A stretch of DNA of 64,000 nt from Pseudomonas xantholysinigenes (GTDB taxonomy: Bacteria; Pseudomonadota; Gammaproteobacteria; Pseudomonadales; Pseudomonadaceae), in NCBI RefSeq assembly GCF_014268885.2, contig NZ_CP077095.1, forward strand, positions 4,557,001 to 4,621,000. Reading direction: 5' to 3'. The translations under genes and the position numbers were made by a program. Under the pieces are notes generated by a model, which made no database searches, was not told where the DNA came from, and worked only from the letters and a program-made list of their open reading frames with translations. Positions 1-10,667 of this stretch are shown here, piece after piece. Position 1 is the stretch's first letter. Each line of letters begins with the position of its first letter.

Positions 1-1015
1 CGAAGGCGCACAGGTAGACATCGAGGGTACGGCTGAGCGACTCGGGCACCTTGCCCAGGGTCTCCAGCAGCAGGATCAGGCGCTCGATGCCCATGGCGAA
101 ACCAACGCCCGGGGTCGGCTTGCCGCCCATCTGCTCGACCAGGCCGTCATAGCGGCCACCGGCGCAGACGGTACCCTGGGCGCCGAGCTTGTCGGTGACC
201 CACTCGAACACGGTCTTGCTGTAGTAGTCCAGGCCACGCACCAGCTTGGTGTTGATCACGAACGGAATGCCGGCGGCATCGAGGCGAGCCTTGAGGCCCT
301 CGAAGTGCACGCGGGATTCTTCGTCCAGGTAGTCTTCCAGCTTCGGCGCGCCGACCAGCACCGCCTGGGTGTTCTGGTCCTTGCTGTCGAGGATGCGCAG
401 CGGGTTGCTCTTCAGGCGGCGCTGGCTGTCTTCGTCCAGCTGCTCGAGGCGGGCGCTGAGGTAGTCGACCAGCGCGTCGCGGTAGCGCGCGCGGGCTTCG
501 CTGGTGCCCAGGCTGTTGAGCTGCAGCTCGACCGCGTCCTGGATGCCGAGCAGGCCCCACAGGCGCCAGGTCAGCATGATCAGCTCGGCGTCGACGTCCG
601 GGCCGTCGAGGTTGAACACCTCCACGCCGATCTGGTGGAACTGGCGGTAGCGGCCCTTTTGCGGGCGCTCGTGGCGGAACATCTGGCCGATGTACCAGAG
701 CTTCTGCACCTGGCCGTTGCCGGTGATGCCGTGCTCGAGCACGGCACGCACGCAGGCGGCGGTACCTTCGGGACGCAGGGTCAGCGAATCGCCGTTGCGG
801 TCCTCGAAGGTGTACATCTCTTTTTCGACGATGTCGGTGACTTCACCGATGGAGCGCTTGAACAGCTCGGTGAACTCGACGATCGGCGTGCGGATCTGGC
901 TGTAGCCGTAGCTGTCCAGCAGGCCGGCCACGGTGCCCTCGAAGTAGCGCCACAGCGGCGACTGGTCGGGCAGGATGTCGTTCATGCCACGAATGGCTTG
1001 CAGCGATTTGCTCAC
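1..1015 (-). CDS. hisS: Histidyl-tRNA synthetase, C-terminal end outside window
   Basis: Class II aminoacyl-tRNA synthetase that charges tRNA-His in the cytoplasm. About 338 codons are visible of the roughly 430 usual for the family; the C-terminus lies beyond base 1. The reverse-strand translation begins [17 protein letters not shown] after a GTG start at 1015. Motif 2 ([12 protein letters not shown]) and the nearby [16 protein letters not shown] are readable, and the class II motif 3 region [14 protein letters not shown] lies near the window edge. It follows ispG with a 22-base gap on the same strand, so the two may be cotranscribed. The GTG start is the only one giving the standard family N-terminus. 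Confidence 0.97.
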   Translation of the reverse strand, partial: MSKSLQAIRGMNDILPDQSPLWRYFEGTVAGLLDSYGYSQIRTPIVEFTELFKRSIGEVTDIVEKEMYTFEDRNGDSLTLRPEGTAACVRAVLEHGITGNGQVQKLWYIGQMFRHERPQKGRYRQFHQIGVEVFNLDGPDVDAELIMLTWRLWGLLGIQDAVELQLNSLGTSEARARYRDALVDYLSARLEQLDEDSQRRLKSNPLRILDSKDQNTQAVLVGAPKLEDYLDEESRVHFEGLKARLDAAGIPFVINTKLVRGLDYYSKTVFEWVTDKLGAQGTVCAGGRYDGLVEQMGGKPTPGVGFAMGIERLILLLETLGKVPESLSRTLDVYLCAF

Positions 1016-1037
1016 GAATAGTCCTTACGAATCTGTG

Positions 1038-2147
1038 TCAGCCGCGGGCGATCAGCGCCGCGTCGGCCTCGGCCTTCTCGGCCGCTTTCTGGCGGATGAG
1101 CTTTTCCAGCTCATCGACCAGGTTGTCGTTGTTCAGCTTCTGCGACGGCTTGCCATCGATGTAGACCAGGTTCGGCGTGCCGCCGGTCAGGCCCACGTGC
1201 GACTCCTTGGCTTCGCCCGGGCCGTTGACCACGCAACCGATCACCGCCACGTCCAGCGGCACCAGCAGGTCTTCCAGGCGCCCTTCCAGCTCGTTCATGG
1301 TCTTGACCACATCGAAGTTCTGCCGCGAGCAGCTCGGGCAGGCGATGAAGTTGATGCCACGCGAACGCAGGTGCAGCGACTTGAGGATGTCGTAGCCGAC
1401 CTTCACTTCCTCGACCGGGTCGGCCGCCAGCGAAATGCGAATGGTGTCGCCGATGCCTTCGGCCAGCAGCATACCGAGGCCGACGGCGGATTTCACCGTC
1501 CCCGAGCGCAGGCCACCGGCTTCGGTGATCCCCAGGTGCAGCGGCTGGATGATCTGCTTGGCCAGCAGGCGGTAGGCTTCGACGGCCATGAACACGTCGG
1601 AGGCCTTGACGCTGACCTTGAAGTCCTGGAAGTCGAGGCGATCGAGGTGCTCGACATGGCGCAGCGCCGACTCGACCAGCGCCGCCGGCGTAGGCTCGCC
1701 GTACTTCTTCTGCAGGTCCTTTTCCAGGGAGCCGGCGTTGACGCCGATACGGATCGGGATACCGCGGTCGCGGGCGGCATCGACCACCGCGCGCACACGG
1801 TCTTCACGGCCGATGTTGCCTGGGTTGATGCGCAGGCAATCGACGCCAAGCTCAGCCACGCGCAGGGCGATCTTGTAGTCGAAGTGGATGTCGGCGACCA
1901 GCGGCACGCTGACCAGCTGTTTGATACGGCCGAATGCCTCGGCGGCGTCCATGTCCGGCACCGAGACGCGAACGATGTCCACGCCGGCATCGACCAAGCG
2001 CTGGATCTGCGCCACGGTGGCGGCCACGTCGTTGGTGTCGGTGTTGGTCATGCTCTGCACCGCGATGGGCGCATCGCCGCCCACCGGTACATTGCCGACC
2101 CAGATTTTGCGGGATTCGCGACGTTTGATCGGAGATTCGCCGTGCAT
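1038..2147 (-). CDS. ispG: 4-hydroxy-3-methylbut-2-enyl diphosphate synthase (flavodoxin-dependent)
   Basis: Penultimate step of the MEP isoprenoid pathway: reductive ring opening of methylerythritol cyclodiphosphate by a [4Fe-4S] enzyme. The protein has 369 residues, normal for the gamma-proteobacterial enzyme. The N-terminal TIM barrel opens with [15 protein letters not shown]; the C-terminal cluster-binding part shows CPSCSRQ and [13 protein letters not shown], which supply the three cysteines of the cluster. It begins only three bases after the rodZ stop, so translation is probably coupled within a rodZ-ispG-hisS unit. As an Fe-S enzyme it depends on the ISC machinery encoded a few genes upstream on the same strand. 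Confidence 0.98.
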   Translation of the reverse strand: MHGESPIKRRESRKIWVGNVPVGGDAPIAVQSMTNTDTNDVAATVAQIQRLVDAGVDIVRVSVPDMDAAEAFGRIKQLVSVPLVADIHFDYKIALRVAELGVDCLRINPGNIGREDRVRAVVDAARDRGIPIRIGVNAGSLEKDLQKKYGEPTPAALVESALRHVEHLDRLDFQDFKVSVKASDVFMAVEAYRLLAKQIIQPLHLGITEAGGLRSGTVKSAVGLGMLLAEGIGDTIRISLAADPVEEVKVGYDILKSLHLRSRGINFIACPSCSRQNFDVVKTMNELEGRLEDLLVPLDVAVIGCVVNGPGEAKESHVGLTGGTPNLVYIDGKPSQKLNNDNLVDELEKLIRQKAAEKAEADAALIARG

Positions 2148-2150
2148 GAC

Positions 2151-3176
2151 TTACTGTCCCAACTTCAGGCGAGCGGTTTCGCCACTGGTGAACGGGGCGA
2201 CATCGACCGCCTGGCCGTTGTAGCTCACCTGGGCGCCGCGGGCGAAGCCCAGGCGCACCGCGAACGGTGGCTTGCCGGTCAGTTCCAGGCTGTCGCCCTT
2301 GCGCTTGATGGCGCTGAACAGCACCTTGCCGTTGCCGTCGGTGACCTGGGTCCAGCAATCGGCGGTGAACTGGATGTGTACATTGGCGCTACCGGCAGGC
2401 GCCGGGGCGGCCTCGCTGGCCGGGGCCGGGGCCGGGGCCGCGACCACGGGCGCAACGGGCGCTACCGGGACAACGGGTGCAGCAGGTGTGCTGGCGACAG
2501 CCGGGGCCGGGGCGCTGACGACCGGCGCTACCGGGGCAACCGGCGCGCTGCCGCCAGCCGCGGCGGCGGGCGCTGGCGCGGCCTCGGCCGGGGCGGTTTC
2601 GCTGCCGGCCGGCTGCAGTGGCAGGGCCTGTTCGTCGGTTTGCTGTCCCTCGCTCACGGCCTGGTCTTCCGGCTCGTCCAGCGGGTGAATCTGGGTGGTG
2701 CCGTCGGCGCTCTCGACCTCGACGTGCTCCAGGGCAATCTTGGCCAGGTCCTTGCCTCGCTGGCTGCTCTGGTCCTGCCACCAGAAGAAGCCACCGCCGA
2801 CCACGGCCACCAGCAGCAACAGGCTGACCACCCGCAGAATATTGTGGGACAGGCGCACCGGCTCTTCGATACGGCCCAGCGCGTGCACTTCGCTGCCCTT
2901 GGCATGGGTCCCGGTGATCTGGTCGAAAGCCTCGACCAGCGGCGCCTGGTCCATGTCCATCAGCTTGGCGTAGGCGCGGATATAGCCACGGGCGAAGGTA
3001 TGCCCCGGCAGCTTGTCGAAGGCGCCGTTTTCCAGGTTGTTCAGCGAAGTTACCGTGAGGTTGAGCTTTCGAGCGACCTCGGCCTGGCTCCAGTCCCGCT
3101 TCTCGCGGGCCTGGCGCAGGACGTCACCGGGGTTCTGACCAGTCGCTGCTGCTACTTCGGTGTGCGCGGCTTTCAT
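2151..3176 (-). CDS. rodZ: RodZ-type cytoskeletal/cell-shape protein
   Basis: Bitopic inner-membrane protein linking MreB to the elongation complex. In 341 residues it shows an N-terminal helix-turn-helix domain (about residues 15-85, with REKRDWSQAEVARKLNLT), one transmembrane segment at about 112-132, a long Ala/Pro/Val-rich periplasmic linker at about 195-265, and a C-terminal beta domain (DUF4115 type) ending in TSGETARLKLGQ. The start codon overlaps the pilF stop (ATGA), which implies translational coupling. The linker is low complexity and probably varies in length between strains. The gene in this position is sometimes annotated only as a helix-turn-helix protein. Confidence 0.93.
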   Translation of the reverse strand: MKAAHTEVAAATGQNPGDVLRQAREKRDWSQAEVARKLNLTVTSLNNLENGAFDKLPGHTFARGYIRAYAKLMDMDQAPLVEAFDQITGTHAKGSEVHALGRIEEPVRLSHNILRVVSLLLLVAVVGGGFFWWQDQSSQRGKDLAKIALEHVEVESADGTTQIHPLDEPEDQAVSEGQQTDEQALPLQPAGSETAPAEAAPAPAAAAGGSAPVAPVAPVVSAPAPAVASTPAAPVVPVAPVAPVVAAPAPAPASEAAPAPAGSANVHIQFTADCWTQVTDGNGKVLFSAIKRKGDSLELTGKPPFAVRLGFARGAQVSYNGQAVDVAPFTSGETARLKLGQ

Positions 3177-3934
3177 CGTTGCTCCGACAGGTATTGCTGA
3201 TATTCCGGCGTACCGGGATAAAGTCGTTGTAATTGCTGGCCCAACCGGGCCGCGGTGCCCTGTTCGTCGAGGGCGCGGGCCAGGCGACTGCCCAGCAGCA
3301 GGCTACGGGCGTTCTGGTCGCTCAGCTGGCTGAATCGATCGTAGTAGTCCCGGGCCGGCACATAATGCCTGTTTTCGTAGGACAACTCAGCCATTTCGAG
3401 CAAAGCCTTCGGTTGCCGCTGATTGAGCCGAAGGGCCTTTTCCAGATAGTCGCGCGCTTGCCCTGCCTGCCCCAGCTTCAGGGCGGTCAGCCCCAGGTTC
3501 TCGTAGACCCGGGACCGCTCAGGATACAGGGTATCGGCGCCAGCCTGACGAAAGTTCGCCTGGGCTTCAGCGAAACGGCCCTGAGCATATAGGAAACTGC
3601 CGTAATTGTTGCGGATTCGTGTGTCATTCGGGCGGGCGGCCAGGGCCTTCTGGAAGTGCTGGTCGGCCAATGCCGGCTCGCCTTCGGCCTGGAATACCAG
3701 CGCCAGGGCGGCGTGTGCATCGGCATCGCGGCCATCGAGGGCCAGGGCCTTGCCCAACGGCGCCTTGGCCTGCTCGGTCAAACCTTGTTGCAAATACCCC
3801 AGCCCCAGTTGCACGTACGCCCTGCCCGCATCCTCGCGCCCCTGGCGGCTGGCCAGGGGATCGCCCGCGCCGCCGGACACGCAGCCGGCCAGCAGCGAAA
3901 GCGTCAGGATCGACAGCGCGGCGCGCAAGGTCAT
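3173..3934 (-). CDS. pilF: Type IV pilus biogenesis/stability lipoprotein PilF (PilW)
   Basis: Outer-membrane pilotin-type TPR lipoprotein required for correct assembly of the PilQ secretin. The chosen ATG at 3934 gives 253 residues and a clear lipoprotein signal: a hydrophobic stretch ending LLAGC with Cys18 as the acylation site. An upstream in-frame extension would bury this signal and has no family support. Several TPR repeats follow (for example YVQLGLGYLQQGLTEQAKAPL and ALALVFQAEGEPALADQHFQ). It overlaps rodZ by four bases and starts 13 bases after the rlmN stop. The order rlmN-pilF-rodZ-ispG-hisS is standard in Pseudomonas. Confidence 0.94.
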   Translation of the reverse strand: MTLRAALSILTLSLLAGCVSGGAGDPLASRQGREDAGRAYVQLGLGYLQQGLTEQAKAPLGKALALDGRDADAHAALALVFQAEGEPALADQHFQKALAARPNDTRIRNNYGSFLYAQGRFAEAQANFRQAGADTLYPERSRVYENLGLTALKLGQAGQARDYLEKALRLNQRQPKALLEMAELSYENRHYVPARDYYDRFSQLSDQNARSLLLGSRLARALDEQGTAARLGQQLQRLYPGTPEYQQYLSEQR

Positions 3935-3947
3935 GGGCAAGTGCTCG

Positions 3948-5090
3948 TCAGGTGCGCGCGGCGTTGTCTTGCGACTCGTCGGCGGCCAATTGGCGCACGG
4001 CGATGTAACGCTCGCTGCGGCGGGTACGGTCGTTGACCTGCCCGACCAACTGACCACAGGCGGCGTCGATGTCGTCACCGCGGGTGGTGCGGGTGGTGAC
4101 GTTGAAACCACCGTGGTGCAGCAGGTCCTGGAAACGCCGGATGGCGTTGTTGCTCGGGCGCTCGTAGCCCGAATGCGGGAACGGGTTGAACGGGATCAGG
4201 TTGATCTTGCACGGCACATCGCGCAGCAGTTCGATCATTTGCGCAGCGTGCTCGGGCTGGTCGTTGACGTCCTTGAGCAGGGTGTACTCGATGGTCAGCA
4301 CACGCTTGCCGCCCAGGGTGGACATGTAGCCCATGCACGATTCCAGCAGCATCTTCAGCGGGTACTTCTTGTTGATCGGCACCAGCTGGTTGCGCAGTTC
4401 GTCGTTCGGCGCGTGCAGCGACAAGGCCAGCGACACATCGATGTGCTTGGCCAGTTCGTCGATCATCGGCACCACGCCCGAGGTGGACAGGGTGACGCGG
4501 CGCTTGGAAATGCCATAACCCAGATCTTCCATCATGATCTTCATGGCGGCGATGACATTGTCGAAATTCAGCAGGGGTTCGCCCATGCCCATCATGACCA
4601 CGTTGGTAATCGCGCGGTCGATCTTGGCCGGGACAGTCCCGAAGGATTTGTTGGCAAGCCACACCTGGCCGATCACTTCGGCGGCGGTGAGGTTGCTGTT
4701 GAAGCCTTGCTTGCCGGTGGAGCAGAAGCTGCAATCCAGGGCACAGCCGGCTTGCGACGACACGCACAGGGTGCCGCGATCGTCGGTGGGGATGTAGACG
4801 GTCTCGACGCAGCTGCCGGAGGCAACGCGGACCACCCACTTGCGGGTACCGTCGGCGGAAATGTCTTCACTGACCACCTCCGGACCACGAATCTCGGCAA
4901 CGGCCTCGAGCTTTTCGCGCAAGACCTTGCCGACATTGGTCATGGCGGCGAAATCATCGACGCCATAGTGGTGAATCCATTTCATCACCTGACCGGCACG
5001 GAAGCGTTTCTCCCCGATTGAGTCGAAAAACTGTTCCATTTCCGCCAGGGTCAGCCCCAGCAGGTTGATCTTGCCAGTAGATGTCGTCAT
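3948..5090 (-). CDS. rlmN: Dual-specificity 23S rRNA/tRNA adenine-C2 methyltransferase RlmN
   Basis: Radical SAM enzyme that methylates C2 of A2503 in 23S rRNA and A37 in some tRNAs. It has 380 residues, the normal length. The radical-SAM motif CxxxCxxC is at C116, C120 and C123 (CALDCSFC). The C-terminal methyl-carrying cysteine region reads [22 protein letters not shown] and [10 protein letters not shown] are typical family segments. It lies downstream of ndk with a short gap and upstream of pilF. It is a second [4Fe-4S] enzyme placed close to the isc operon. Confidence 0.98.
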   Translation of the reverse strand: MTTSTGKINLLGLTLAEMEQFFDSIGEKRFRAGQVMKWIHHYGVDDFAAMTNVGKVLREKLEAVAEIRGPEVVSEDISADGTRKWVVRVASGSCVETVYIPTDDRGTLCVSSQAGCALDCSFCSTGKQGFNSNLTAAEVIGQVWLANKSFGTVPAKIDRAITNVVMMGMGEPLLNFDNVIAAMKIMMEDLGYGISKRRVTLSTSGVVPMIDELAKHIDVSLALSLHAPNDELRNQLVPINKKYPLKMLLESCMGYMSTLGGKRVLTIEYTLLKDVNDQPEHAAQMIELLRDVPCKINLIPFNPFPHSGYERPSNNAIRRFQDLLHHGGFNVTTRTTRGDDIDAACGQLVGQVNDRTRRSERYIAVRQLAADESQDNAART

Positions 5091-5118
5091 GGATTCACCC
5101 TCACCCGTAAGCTTTCGC

Positions 5119-5544
5119 TTAGCGAGTGGTTACCTCGGTAGCAGCGAAGAAGTAAGCGATTTCGCGAGCAGCGGCGGCTTCGGAGTCCGAACCGTGAACG
5201 GCGTTGGCGTCGATCGACTCGGCGAAGTCAGCACGGATGGTGCCTGGAGCAGCTTCTTTAGGGTTGGTGGCGCCCATCAGCTCACGGTTCAGAGCGATGG
5301 CGTTTTCGCCTTCCAGAACCTGAACGACAACCGGACCGGAAGTCATGAAGGCAACCAGGTCACCGAAGAAACCACGAGCGCTGTGCTCGGCGTAGAAGCC
5401 TTCGGCTTCGGCTTTGGACAGTTGCTTGATTTTCGAGGCAACGATTTTCAGGCCGGCTTCTTCGAAGCGAGTGGTGATCTTGCCGATGACGTTTTTGGCG
5501 ACGGCGTCAGGCTTGATGATCGAGAAAGTACGTTGAACAGCCAT
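5119..5544 (-). CDS. ndk: Nucleoside diphosphate kinase
   Basis: Transfers the gamma phosphate of ATP to nucleoside diphosphates through a phosphohistidine. The 141-residue protein is full length. It starts [17 protein letters not shown], and the active-site histidine lies in NAVHGSDS near residue 117. A GGAG ribosome-binding site precedes the ATG. A hairpin terminator separates it from iscX upstream, so it is probably transcribed from its own promoter rather than as part of the isc operon. Confidence 0.98.
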   Translation of the reverse strand: MAVQRTFSIIKPDAVAKNVIGKITTRFEEAGLKIVASKIKQLSKAEAEGFYAEHSARGFFGDLVAFMTSGPVVVQVLEGENAIALNRELMGATNPKEAAPGTIRADFAESIDANAVHGSDSEAAAAREIAYFFAATEVTTR

Positions 5545-5570
5545 GGAAAACTCCAGAATATTGAGTGTTG

Positions 5571-5604
5571 CGAAAAATTAAACCCGCGAATTATACGCGG
5601 GTTC
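5571..5604 (-). terminator. Rho-independent terminator after iscX
   Basis: Read on the minus strand there is a hairpin with 8-bp arms AACCCGCG/CGCGGGTT around a 7-base AT-rich loop, followed by TTAATTTTT. It lies about 30 bases beyond the iscX stop and before the ndk start, so it should end the isc operon transcript. Confidence 0.8.
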
Positions 5605-5633
5605 CAGGGGATTGCCTAACCTGCAGCGTGCGC

Positions 5634-5834
5634 TCAGTCGGCTTCTTCGATCCAGGCCGCCTGGATGGCCTCCAGCACTTTCTCACCGCCGCGTGACGGA
5701 TCGTCGCTGAACTCTGGCAGGGCCAGCACCCAGCGGTGCAGATCGACGAAATTCACGTAACGAGGATCGACCTCAGGCTTGCTTTCCGCAAGCTGGATGG
5801 CGATCTCAAGTACATCAATCCATTTCAGGCTCAT
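5634..5834 (-). CDS. iscX: Fe-S cluster assembly protein IscX
   Basis: Small acidic protein (66 residues) that binds IscS and is thought to tune iron delivery and cysteine desulfurase activity. The sequence starts SLKWIDVLEIAIQLAE and contains the family segment DPRYVNFVDLHRWV; it ends with an acidic tail. It is the last gene of the isc operon, 10 bases after fdx, and is followed by a terminator. Confidence 0.96.
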   Translation of the reverse strand: MSLKWIDVLEIAIQLAESKPEVDPRYVNFVDLHRWVLALPEFSDDPSRGGEKVLEAIQAAWIEEAD

Positions 5835-5844
5835 GGGGCAAACC

Positions 5845-6186
5845 TCAGTGCGGCGCTTCGGCGGCGTGGTTGAGCGAGTACTTGGGGATCTCGATGGTCA
5901 GGTCTTCGTCGCCGACGATCACCTGGCAGGCCAGGCGCGACTGCGCTTCCAGGCCCCACGCCTTGTCCAGCATGTCTTCCTCGAGCTCATCGGCCTCTTC
6001 GAGCGAATCGAAGCCCTCACGCACGATGCAGTGGCAGGTAGTGCAGGCGCACACGCCACCACAGGCGCTTTCCATTTCGATGTGATGCTCGTGGGCCAGC
6101 TCCAGGATATTGGTGCCCGGTTCCACTTCAACCACCAGCCCATCCGGGCAGAACTTCTCGTGCGGCAGGAAAATCACCTGGGGCAT
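5845..6186 (-). CDS. fdx: ISC-system [2Fe-2S] ferredoxin
   Basis: Adrenodoxin-type ferredoxin that supplies electrons during cluster assembly on IscU. It has 113 residues. The cluster ligands are C42, C48 and C51 (in CGGVCACTTC) and a fourth cysteine in RLACQVIVG near residue 87; C46 is an additional non-ligand cysteine typical of this group. It starts three bases after the hscA stop, inside the isc operon. Confidence 0.98.
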   Translation of the reverse strand: MPQVIFLPHEKFCPDGLVVEVEPGTNILELAHEHHIEMESACGGVCACTTCHCIVREGFDSLEEADELEEDMLDKAWGLEAQSRLACQVIVGDEDLTIEIPKYSLNHAAEAPH

Positions 6187-6189
6187 CGG

Positions 6190-8052
6190 TTACTCCTCGA
6201 TCTCATTCAGGTTGCGCCCGGCCAGTGCGGCTTTGACCGTCGAATCAAGGCGACGGGCGGCAAATGCATCGGTCACCTGCGACAGGCGCTTGGTCTGTTG
6301 TTCGATGGCGGCGCCATCGGTGCCGGTGAGCAAATCACGCAATTCTTGCATCTGGAACGCGATAGCCTCGCGCTCGTCACTGCTGAGCAGGCGCTCGCCA
6401 TCGGCGTCCAGGGCGCCCTGCACGGCTTCGAGCAGGCGCTCGGCGTCGACCTGGTGCTCGCGCAGCTGGCGGGCGTGCTTGTCGGAGCCTGCGTGCTCGA
6501 AGGAGTCCTTGAGCATGCGCGCGATCTCGCCGTCGGTCAGGCCGTAGGACGGCTTGACCTGGATGCTCGACTCCACGCCCGACCCCAGTTCGCGGGCCGC
6601 GACGCTGAGCAGGCCATCGGCGTCGACCTGGAAGGTCACGCGGATCTTCGCAGCGCCCGCCACCATGGCCGGGATGCCGCGCAGCTCGAAGCGCGCCAGC
6701 GAACGGCAATCGCTGATCAGCTCGCGCTCGCCTTGCAGCACGTGGATCATCATGGCCGACTGGCCATCTTTATACGTGGTGAATTCCTGGGCACGGGCCA
6801 CCGGAATCGTGGTGTTGCGCGGGATCACCTTCTCCATCAGCCCGCCCATGGTCTCGAGACCGAGCGACAGCGGGATGACGTCGAGCAGCAGCAGCTCGCC
6901 ACCCTCGCGGCGATTGCCGGCCAGGGTGTCGGCCTGGATGGCGGCGCCGATGGCAACTACCTGGTCCGGGTCGATCGAGGTCAGCGGGGTGCGGCCAAAC
7001 AGCGTGCCGACGGCTTCACGCACACGCGGCACGCGGGTCGAACCACCGACCATCACCACCGCGCCGACGTCCTCCAGCTCGATGCCGCTGTCGCGCACGG
7101 CGCGGCGGCAAGCTTTGAGGCTGCGGGCGATCATGGGTTCGATCATGGCTTCGAAAGCGCTACGGGTCAGTTCGCCCTGCCAGGCGCCATGCTGGACGCT
7201 GACCGCGTCACGGTCGGTCAAGGCTTCCTTGGCGGCGCAAGCGGTCTGCAGCAGCAGGCGCTGGGTGGCGGGGTCGAGGTCGGCGGACAAACCGGCCTGC
7301 TCGATGATCCAGCCAGCGATCGCGTGGTCGAAGTCATCCCCACCCAGGGCCGTGTCGCCGCCGGTGGCCAGCACTTCGAAGACACCTGCGGTCAGGCGCA
7401 GGATGGAAATATCGAAGGTGCCGCCGCCCAGGTCGAAAATCGCCACCACGCCTTCGGCATCCTGGTCCAGGCCATAGGCTACGGCCGCCGCGGTCGGTTC
7501 GTTGAGCAACCGCAGGACATTGAGGCCGGCCAGCTTGGCGGCATCCTTGGTGGCCTGGCGTTGAGCGTCGTCGAAATAAGCAGGCACGGTGATCACCGCA
7601 CCGACCAGCTCGCCACCGAGGGTTTGCTCGGCACGCTGACGCAGCACCTTGAGAATGTCGGCCGACACCTCCACCGGGCTCTTCGGCCCCTGGACAGTGT
7701 CGATGAACGGCATGTGCGACTCGCCACCGACAAACCGGTACGGCAGCTGCTCGCCCAGTTGCTTGACGTCCGCCAGGCCACGCCCCATCAGGCGCTTGAC
7801 CGAGAGAATGCTGTTGAGCGGGTCGCTGGGCGCGGCCTCGCGCGCAGCCAGGCCGACTTCGATGGCGCCGTCGAGATAGCGCACGGCGGACGGCAGTATG
7901 ACGTTGCCCTGGGCATCGGGCAGCGGTTCGCTGCGCCCGCTGCGCACGGCGGCGACGAGAGAATTGGTGGTGCCCAGGTCGATGCCCACCGCCAGGCGGC
8001 GCTGGTGCGGCTGGGGGCTCTGACCGGGTTCGGCGATCTGCAGTAGGGCCAT
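6190..8052 (-). CDS. hscA: Fe-S assembly Hsp70 chaperone HscA
   Basis: Specialised DnaK-type ATPase that, with HscB, acts on the LPPVK motif of IscU to drive cluster transfer. The 620-residue protein shows the Hsp70 phosphate-binding signature [12 protein letters not shown] near residue 26, the second signature [11 protein letters not shown], and [16 protein letters not shown], followed by the substrate-binding domain and a helical lid. It sits 43 bases after hscB and three bases before fdx. Length and domain content are normal. Confidence 0.98.
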   Translation of the reverse strand: MALLQIAEPGQSPQPHQRRLAVGIDLGTTNSLVAAVRSGRSEPLPDAQGNVILPSAVRYLDGAIEVGLAAREAAPSDPLNSILSVKRLMGRGLADVKQLGEQLPYRFVGGESHMPFIDTVQGPKSPVEVSADILKVLRQRAEQTLGGELVGAVITVPAYFDDAQRQATKDAAKLAGLNVLRLLNEPTAAAVAYGLDQDAEGVVAIFDLGGGTFDISILRLTAGVFEVLATGGDTALGGDDFDHAIAGWIIEQAGLSADLDPATQRLLLQTACAAKEALTDRDAVSVQHGAWQGELTRSAFEAMIEPMIARSLKACRRAVRDSGIELEDVGAVVMVGGSTRVPRVREAVGTLFGRTPLTSIDPDQVVAIGAAIQADTLAGNRREGGELLLLDVIPLSLGLETMGGLMEKVIPRNTTIPVARAQEFTTYKDGQSAMMIHVLQGERELISDCRSLARFELRGIPAMVAGAAKIRVTFQVDADGLLSVAARELGSGVESSIQVKPSYGLTDGEIARMLKDSFEHAGSDKHARQLREHQVDAERLLEAVQGALDADGERLLSSDEREAIAFQMQELRDLLTGTDGAAIEQQTKRLSQVTDAFAARRLDSTVKAALAGRNLNEIEE

Positions 8053-8095
8053 GCTTATCTGAGTACCTTAGGCGTCATCACGGGCGACGCCGGGG

Positions 8096-8617
8096 TTAAT
8101 CGTCGAGGCGCTCTTCGAGTTGGCGCACTTCTTGGGCGAGCTTGTCGAGGAACTGCATGCGGCGCATCAGGCGCTCGGCCTGGTCGCGCTCGGCAGCCAC
8201 GTCCCAGCAGGCGGCGAAATCCTCGTTGAGCGTGTCCTGGGCGGCCTTGAGGCGCTTCTTGAACACGGCGACACCGTCGAGATCGGCTTCGTCCTGCAGC
8301 TCTTCGAGCTCTTCGCGCCACTGCATCTGCTGCAGCAGGAAGTCCGGGTCATGCACCGTGACTTCCTGGGGCACTTCGTGGCCACCGATGGCCAACAGGT
8401 AGCGAGCCCGGCGCGGGGCGCTGCGTAAGGTCTGGTAGGCGTCGTTGAGGGCCGCCGACTTTTCCAGGGCGACGCGTTGCTCGCGCTCGGAAGCATCGGC
8501 GAAGCGGTCCGGATGGACCTCGCGGGCCAGCTCGCGATAACGCGCGGCCAACTGGTCGAGGTCCAGGCGGAAACCCGGCTGCAGGTCAAACAAGGCGAAA
8601 TGACAAAGAGTACCCAC
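8096..8617 (-). CDS. hscB: J-domain co-chaperone HscB
   Basis: J-domain protein that recruits IscU to HscA and stimulates its ATPase. I place the start at the GTG at 8617 (173 residues, beginning [15 protein letters not shown]): it matches the family N-terminus and has TGAGG just upstream. A longer in-frame reading from 8656 would run into iscA. The J-domain HPD motif is in [15 protein letters not shown]. The C-terminal three-helix bundle ends [18 protein letters not shown]. Confidence 0.95.
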   Translation of the reverse strand: MGTLCHFALFDLQPGFRLDLDQLAARYRELAREVHPDRFADASEREQRVALEKSAALNDAYQTLRSAPRRARYLLAIGGHEVPQEVTVHDPDFLLQQMQWREELEELQDEADLDGVAVFKKRLKAAQDTLNEDFAACWDVAAERDQAERLMRRMQFLDKLAQEVRQLEERLDD

Positions 8618-8625
8618 AGCCAGCC

Positions 8626-8949
8626 TCAGACGTTGAAGCTTTCGCCGCAGCCACACTCACCGCGCACGTTGGGGTTGTTGAACTTGAAGCCTTCGTTCAA
8701 CCCTTCCTTGACGAAGTCCAGCTCGGTGCCATCGAGGTACACCAGGCTTTTCGGGTCGATGATGACCTTCACGCCATGGTTCTCGAACACCTGGTCCTCT
8801 GCGGCCAGCTCGTCGACGAACTCCAGGACGTAGGCCAGGCCCGAGCAGCCGGTGGTGCGCACGCCCAGGCGAATGCCCTCACCCTTGCCGCGCCCGTCGA
8901 GGGAGCGGCGAATGTGGTTGGCGGCGGCTTCTGTCATGCTGATAGCCAT
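8626..8949 (-). CDS. iscA: A-type Fe-S carrier IscA
   Basis: A-type carrier that holds and delivers Fe-S clusters to apoproteins. The 107-residue protein has the three family cysteines: one in [10 protein letters not shown] at about residue 35 and two in the C-terminal GECGCGESF. It lies between iscU and hscB with short gaps, as in the standard operon. Confidence 0.98.
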   Translation of the reverse strand: MAISMTEAAANHIRRSLDGRGKGEGIRLGVRTTGCSGLAYVLEFVDELAAEDQVFENHGVKVIIDPKSLVYLDGTELDFVKEGLNEGFKFNNPNVRGECGCGESFNV

Positions 8950-8977
8950 CGGAACTCCTTACCTTGCGTCAGTCGAC

Positions 8978-9364
8978 TCAGATCAAGCCTTTCTTCTGCT
9001 TGTAATCGCGAACAGCGGCCTTGATGGCATCTTCGGCGAGTACCGAGCAGTGGATCTTGACCGGCGGCAACGCCAGCTCTTCAGCCAGCTGGGTGTTCTT
9101 GATGGTCTCGGCTTCGTCCAGGGTCTTGCCCTTCATCCACTCGGTGGCCAGGGAGCTGGAAGCGATGGCCGAACCGCAGCCGTAGGTCTTGAACTTGGCG
9201 TCTTCGATGATGCCTTGCTCGTTGACCTTGATCTGCAGACGCATCACGTCGCCACACGCCGGAGCGCCGACCATGCCGGTCCCGACATCCGGGTCCTCGG
9301 CATTCATCTTGCCGACGTTGCGTGGGTTTTCGTAGTGGTCGATGACCTTTTCACTGTATGCCAT
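8978..9364 (-). CDS. iscU: Fe-S scaffold protein IscU
   Basis: Scaffold on which IscS-derived sulfur and iron are assembled into [2Fe-2S] clusters. It has 128 residues. The conserved cysteines are in GAPACGDVM, FKTYGCGSAIASSS and KIHCSVLAEDA; the HscA recognition motif LPPVK directly precedes the last cysteine. It is third in the operon, 46 bases after iscS. Confidence 0.98.
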   Translation of the reverse strand: MAYSEKVIDHYENPRNVGKMNAEDPDVGTGMVGAPACGDVMRLQIKVNEQGIIEDAKFKTYGCGSAIASSSLATEWMKGKTLDEAETIKNTQLAEELALPPVKIHCSVLAEDAIKAAVRDYKQKKGLI

Positions 9365-9410
9365 GGTGCAATTCCTTCCTCATCAGGGAGCCGCTCTTGC
9401 CGGCGACTGC

Positions 9411-10625
9411 TTAGTGGGCGGCCCACTCGATCTTGGAGATGTCGACGCCGTCTTTGTACATGTCCCACAGCGGCGACAATTCACGCAGCTTGTTGACCGC
9501 CTTGCAGACTTCCTGCGCGGCGTAGTCGACTTCTTCTTCGGTGGTGAAGCGGCCGAAGGAGAAGCGGATCGAGCTGTGCGCCAGTTCGTCGTTGCGGCCC
9601 AGGGCGCGCAGGACGTAGGACGGCTCGAGCGAAGCGGAGGTACAGGCCGAACCCGACGACACGGCGATGTCTTTCAGCGACATCAGCAGCGACTCGCCTT
9701 CGACGTAGTTGAAGCTCAGGTTCAGGTTGTGCGGTACGCGCTGGGTCTGGCTGCCGTTGACGTACAGCTCTTCGAGGTCCGAGACCTGCTTGAAGAAGCG
9801 GTCGCTCAGGGCCTTGATACGCACGTTCTCGGCGGCCATTTCCTGCTTGGCGATGGCGAAGGCCTCGCCCATGCCGACGATCTGGTGGGTCGGCAGGGTG
9901 CCCGAACGCATGCCGCGCTCATGGCCACCGCCGTGGATGATGGCTTCCAGGCGCACCCGCGGCTTGCGGCTGACGTACAGCGCGCCGATACCTTTGGGGC
10001 CGTAGACCTTGTGCGCCGAGAACGACATCAGGTCGACCTTGAGCTTCTGCACATCGATCTCGACCTTGCCGGCCGACTGGGCGGCGTCGACATGGAACAG
10101 CACGCCGCGCGAACGGGTCAGTTCACCGATTGCGGCGATGTCGTTGATCGAGCCGACTTCGTTGTTCACGTGCATCAGCGAGACCAGGATGGTGTCGTCA
10201 CGCAGGACGGCCTCGACCATGGCCGGGGTGACGATGCCGTCTTCGCCCGGTTCCAGATAGGTCACTTCGAAACCTTCACGCTCGAGCTGGCGAGCGGTAT
10301 CCAGGACCGCCTTGTGCTCGATCTTGGAGGTGATGATGTGCTTGCCCTTGGTCTGATAGAAGTGCGCCACGCCTTTCAGGGCGAGGTTGTCGGACTCGGT
10401 GGCACCGCTGGTCCAGACGATCTCGCGTGGGTCGGCGTTGATCAGCTCGGCCACCTGGCGGCGACCGTTCTCCACCGCTTCCTCGGCCTTCCAGCCGAAC
10501 ACGTGGGAACGCGAGGCCGGGTTACCGAAGTTCCCGTCGACCAGCAGGCACTCGGCCATTTTCTGGGCAACGCGCGGGTCGACCGGGGTGGTCGCGGAGT
10601 AATCGAGGTAGATCGGCAACTTCAT
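9411..10625 (-). CDS. iscS: Cysteine desulfurase IscS
   Basis: PLP enzyme converting cysteine to alanine and delivering persulfide sulfur to IscU and to tRNA thiolation enzymes. It has 404 residues. The PLP lysine is in [12 protein letters not shown], and the catalytic cysteine loop reads [21 protein letters not shown]. The start ATG is 42 bases after iscR. It may also serve the SelD/SelU selenium pathway further along the window, because IscS can act as a selenium donor; that link is inference. Confidence 0.98.
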   Translation of the reverse strand: MKLPIYLDYSATTPVDPRVAQKMAECLLVDGNFGNPASRSHVFGWKAEEAVENGRRQVAELINADPREIVWTSGATESDNLALKGVAHFYQTKGKHIITSKIEHKAVLDTARQLEREGFEVTYLEPGEDGIVTPAMVEAVLRDDTILVSLMHVNNEVGSINDIAAIGELTRSRGVLFHVDAAQSAGKVEIDVQKLKVDLMSFSAHKVYGPKGIGALYVSRKPRVRLEAIIHGGGHERGMRSGTLPTHQIVGMGEAFAIAKQEMAAENVRIKALSDRFFKQVSDLEELYVNGSQTQRVPHNLNLSFNYVEGESLLMSLKDIAVSSGSACTSASLEPSYVLRALGRNDELAHSSIRFSFGRFTTEEEVDYAAQEVCKAVNKLRELSPLWDMYKDGVDISKIEWAAH

Positions 10626-10667
10626 TGAGTATCTCCTATCAGGCGGTGGCGTCGCTCATCGCTGCTA

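Noticed and set aside
975..3200. Long plus-strand open frames antisense to ispG/rodZ, hscA (5779-8046) and secD (15513-17582).
   Set aside because: Shadows of well-identified minus-strand genes in GC-rich DNA; no ribosome-binding sites or domains.
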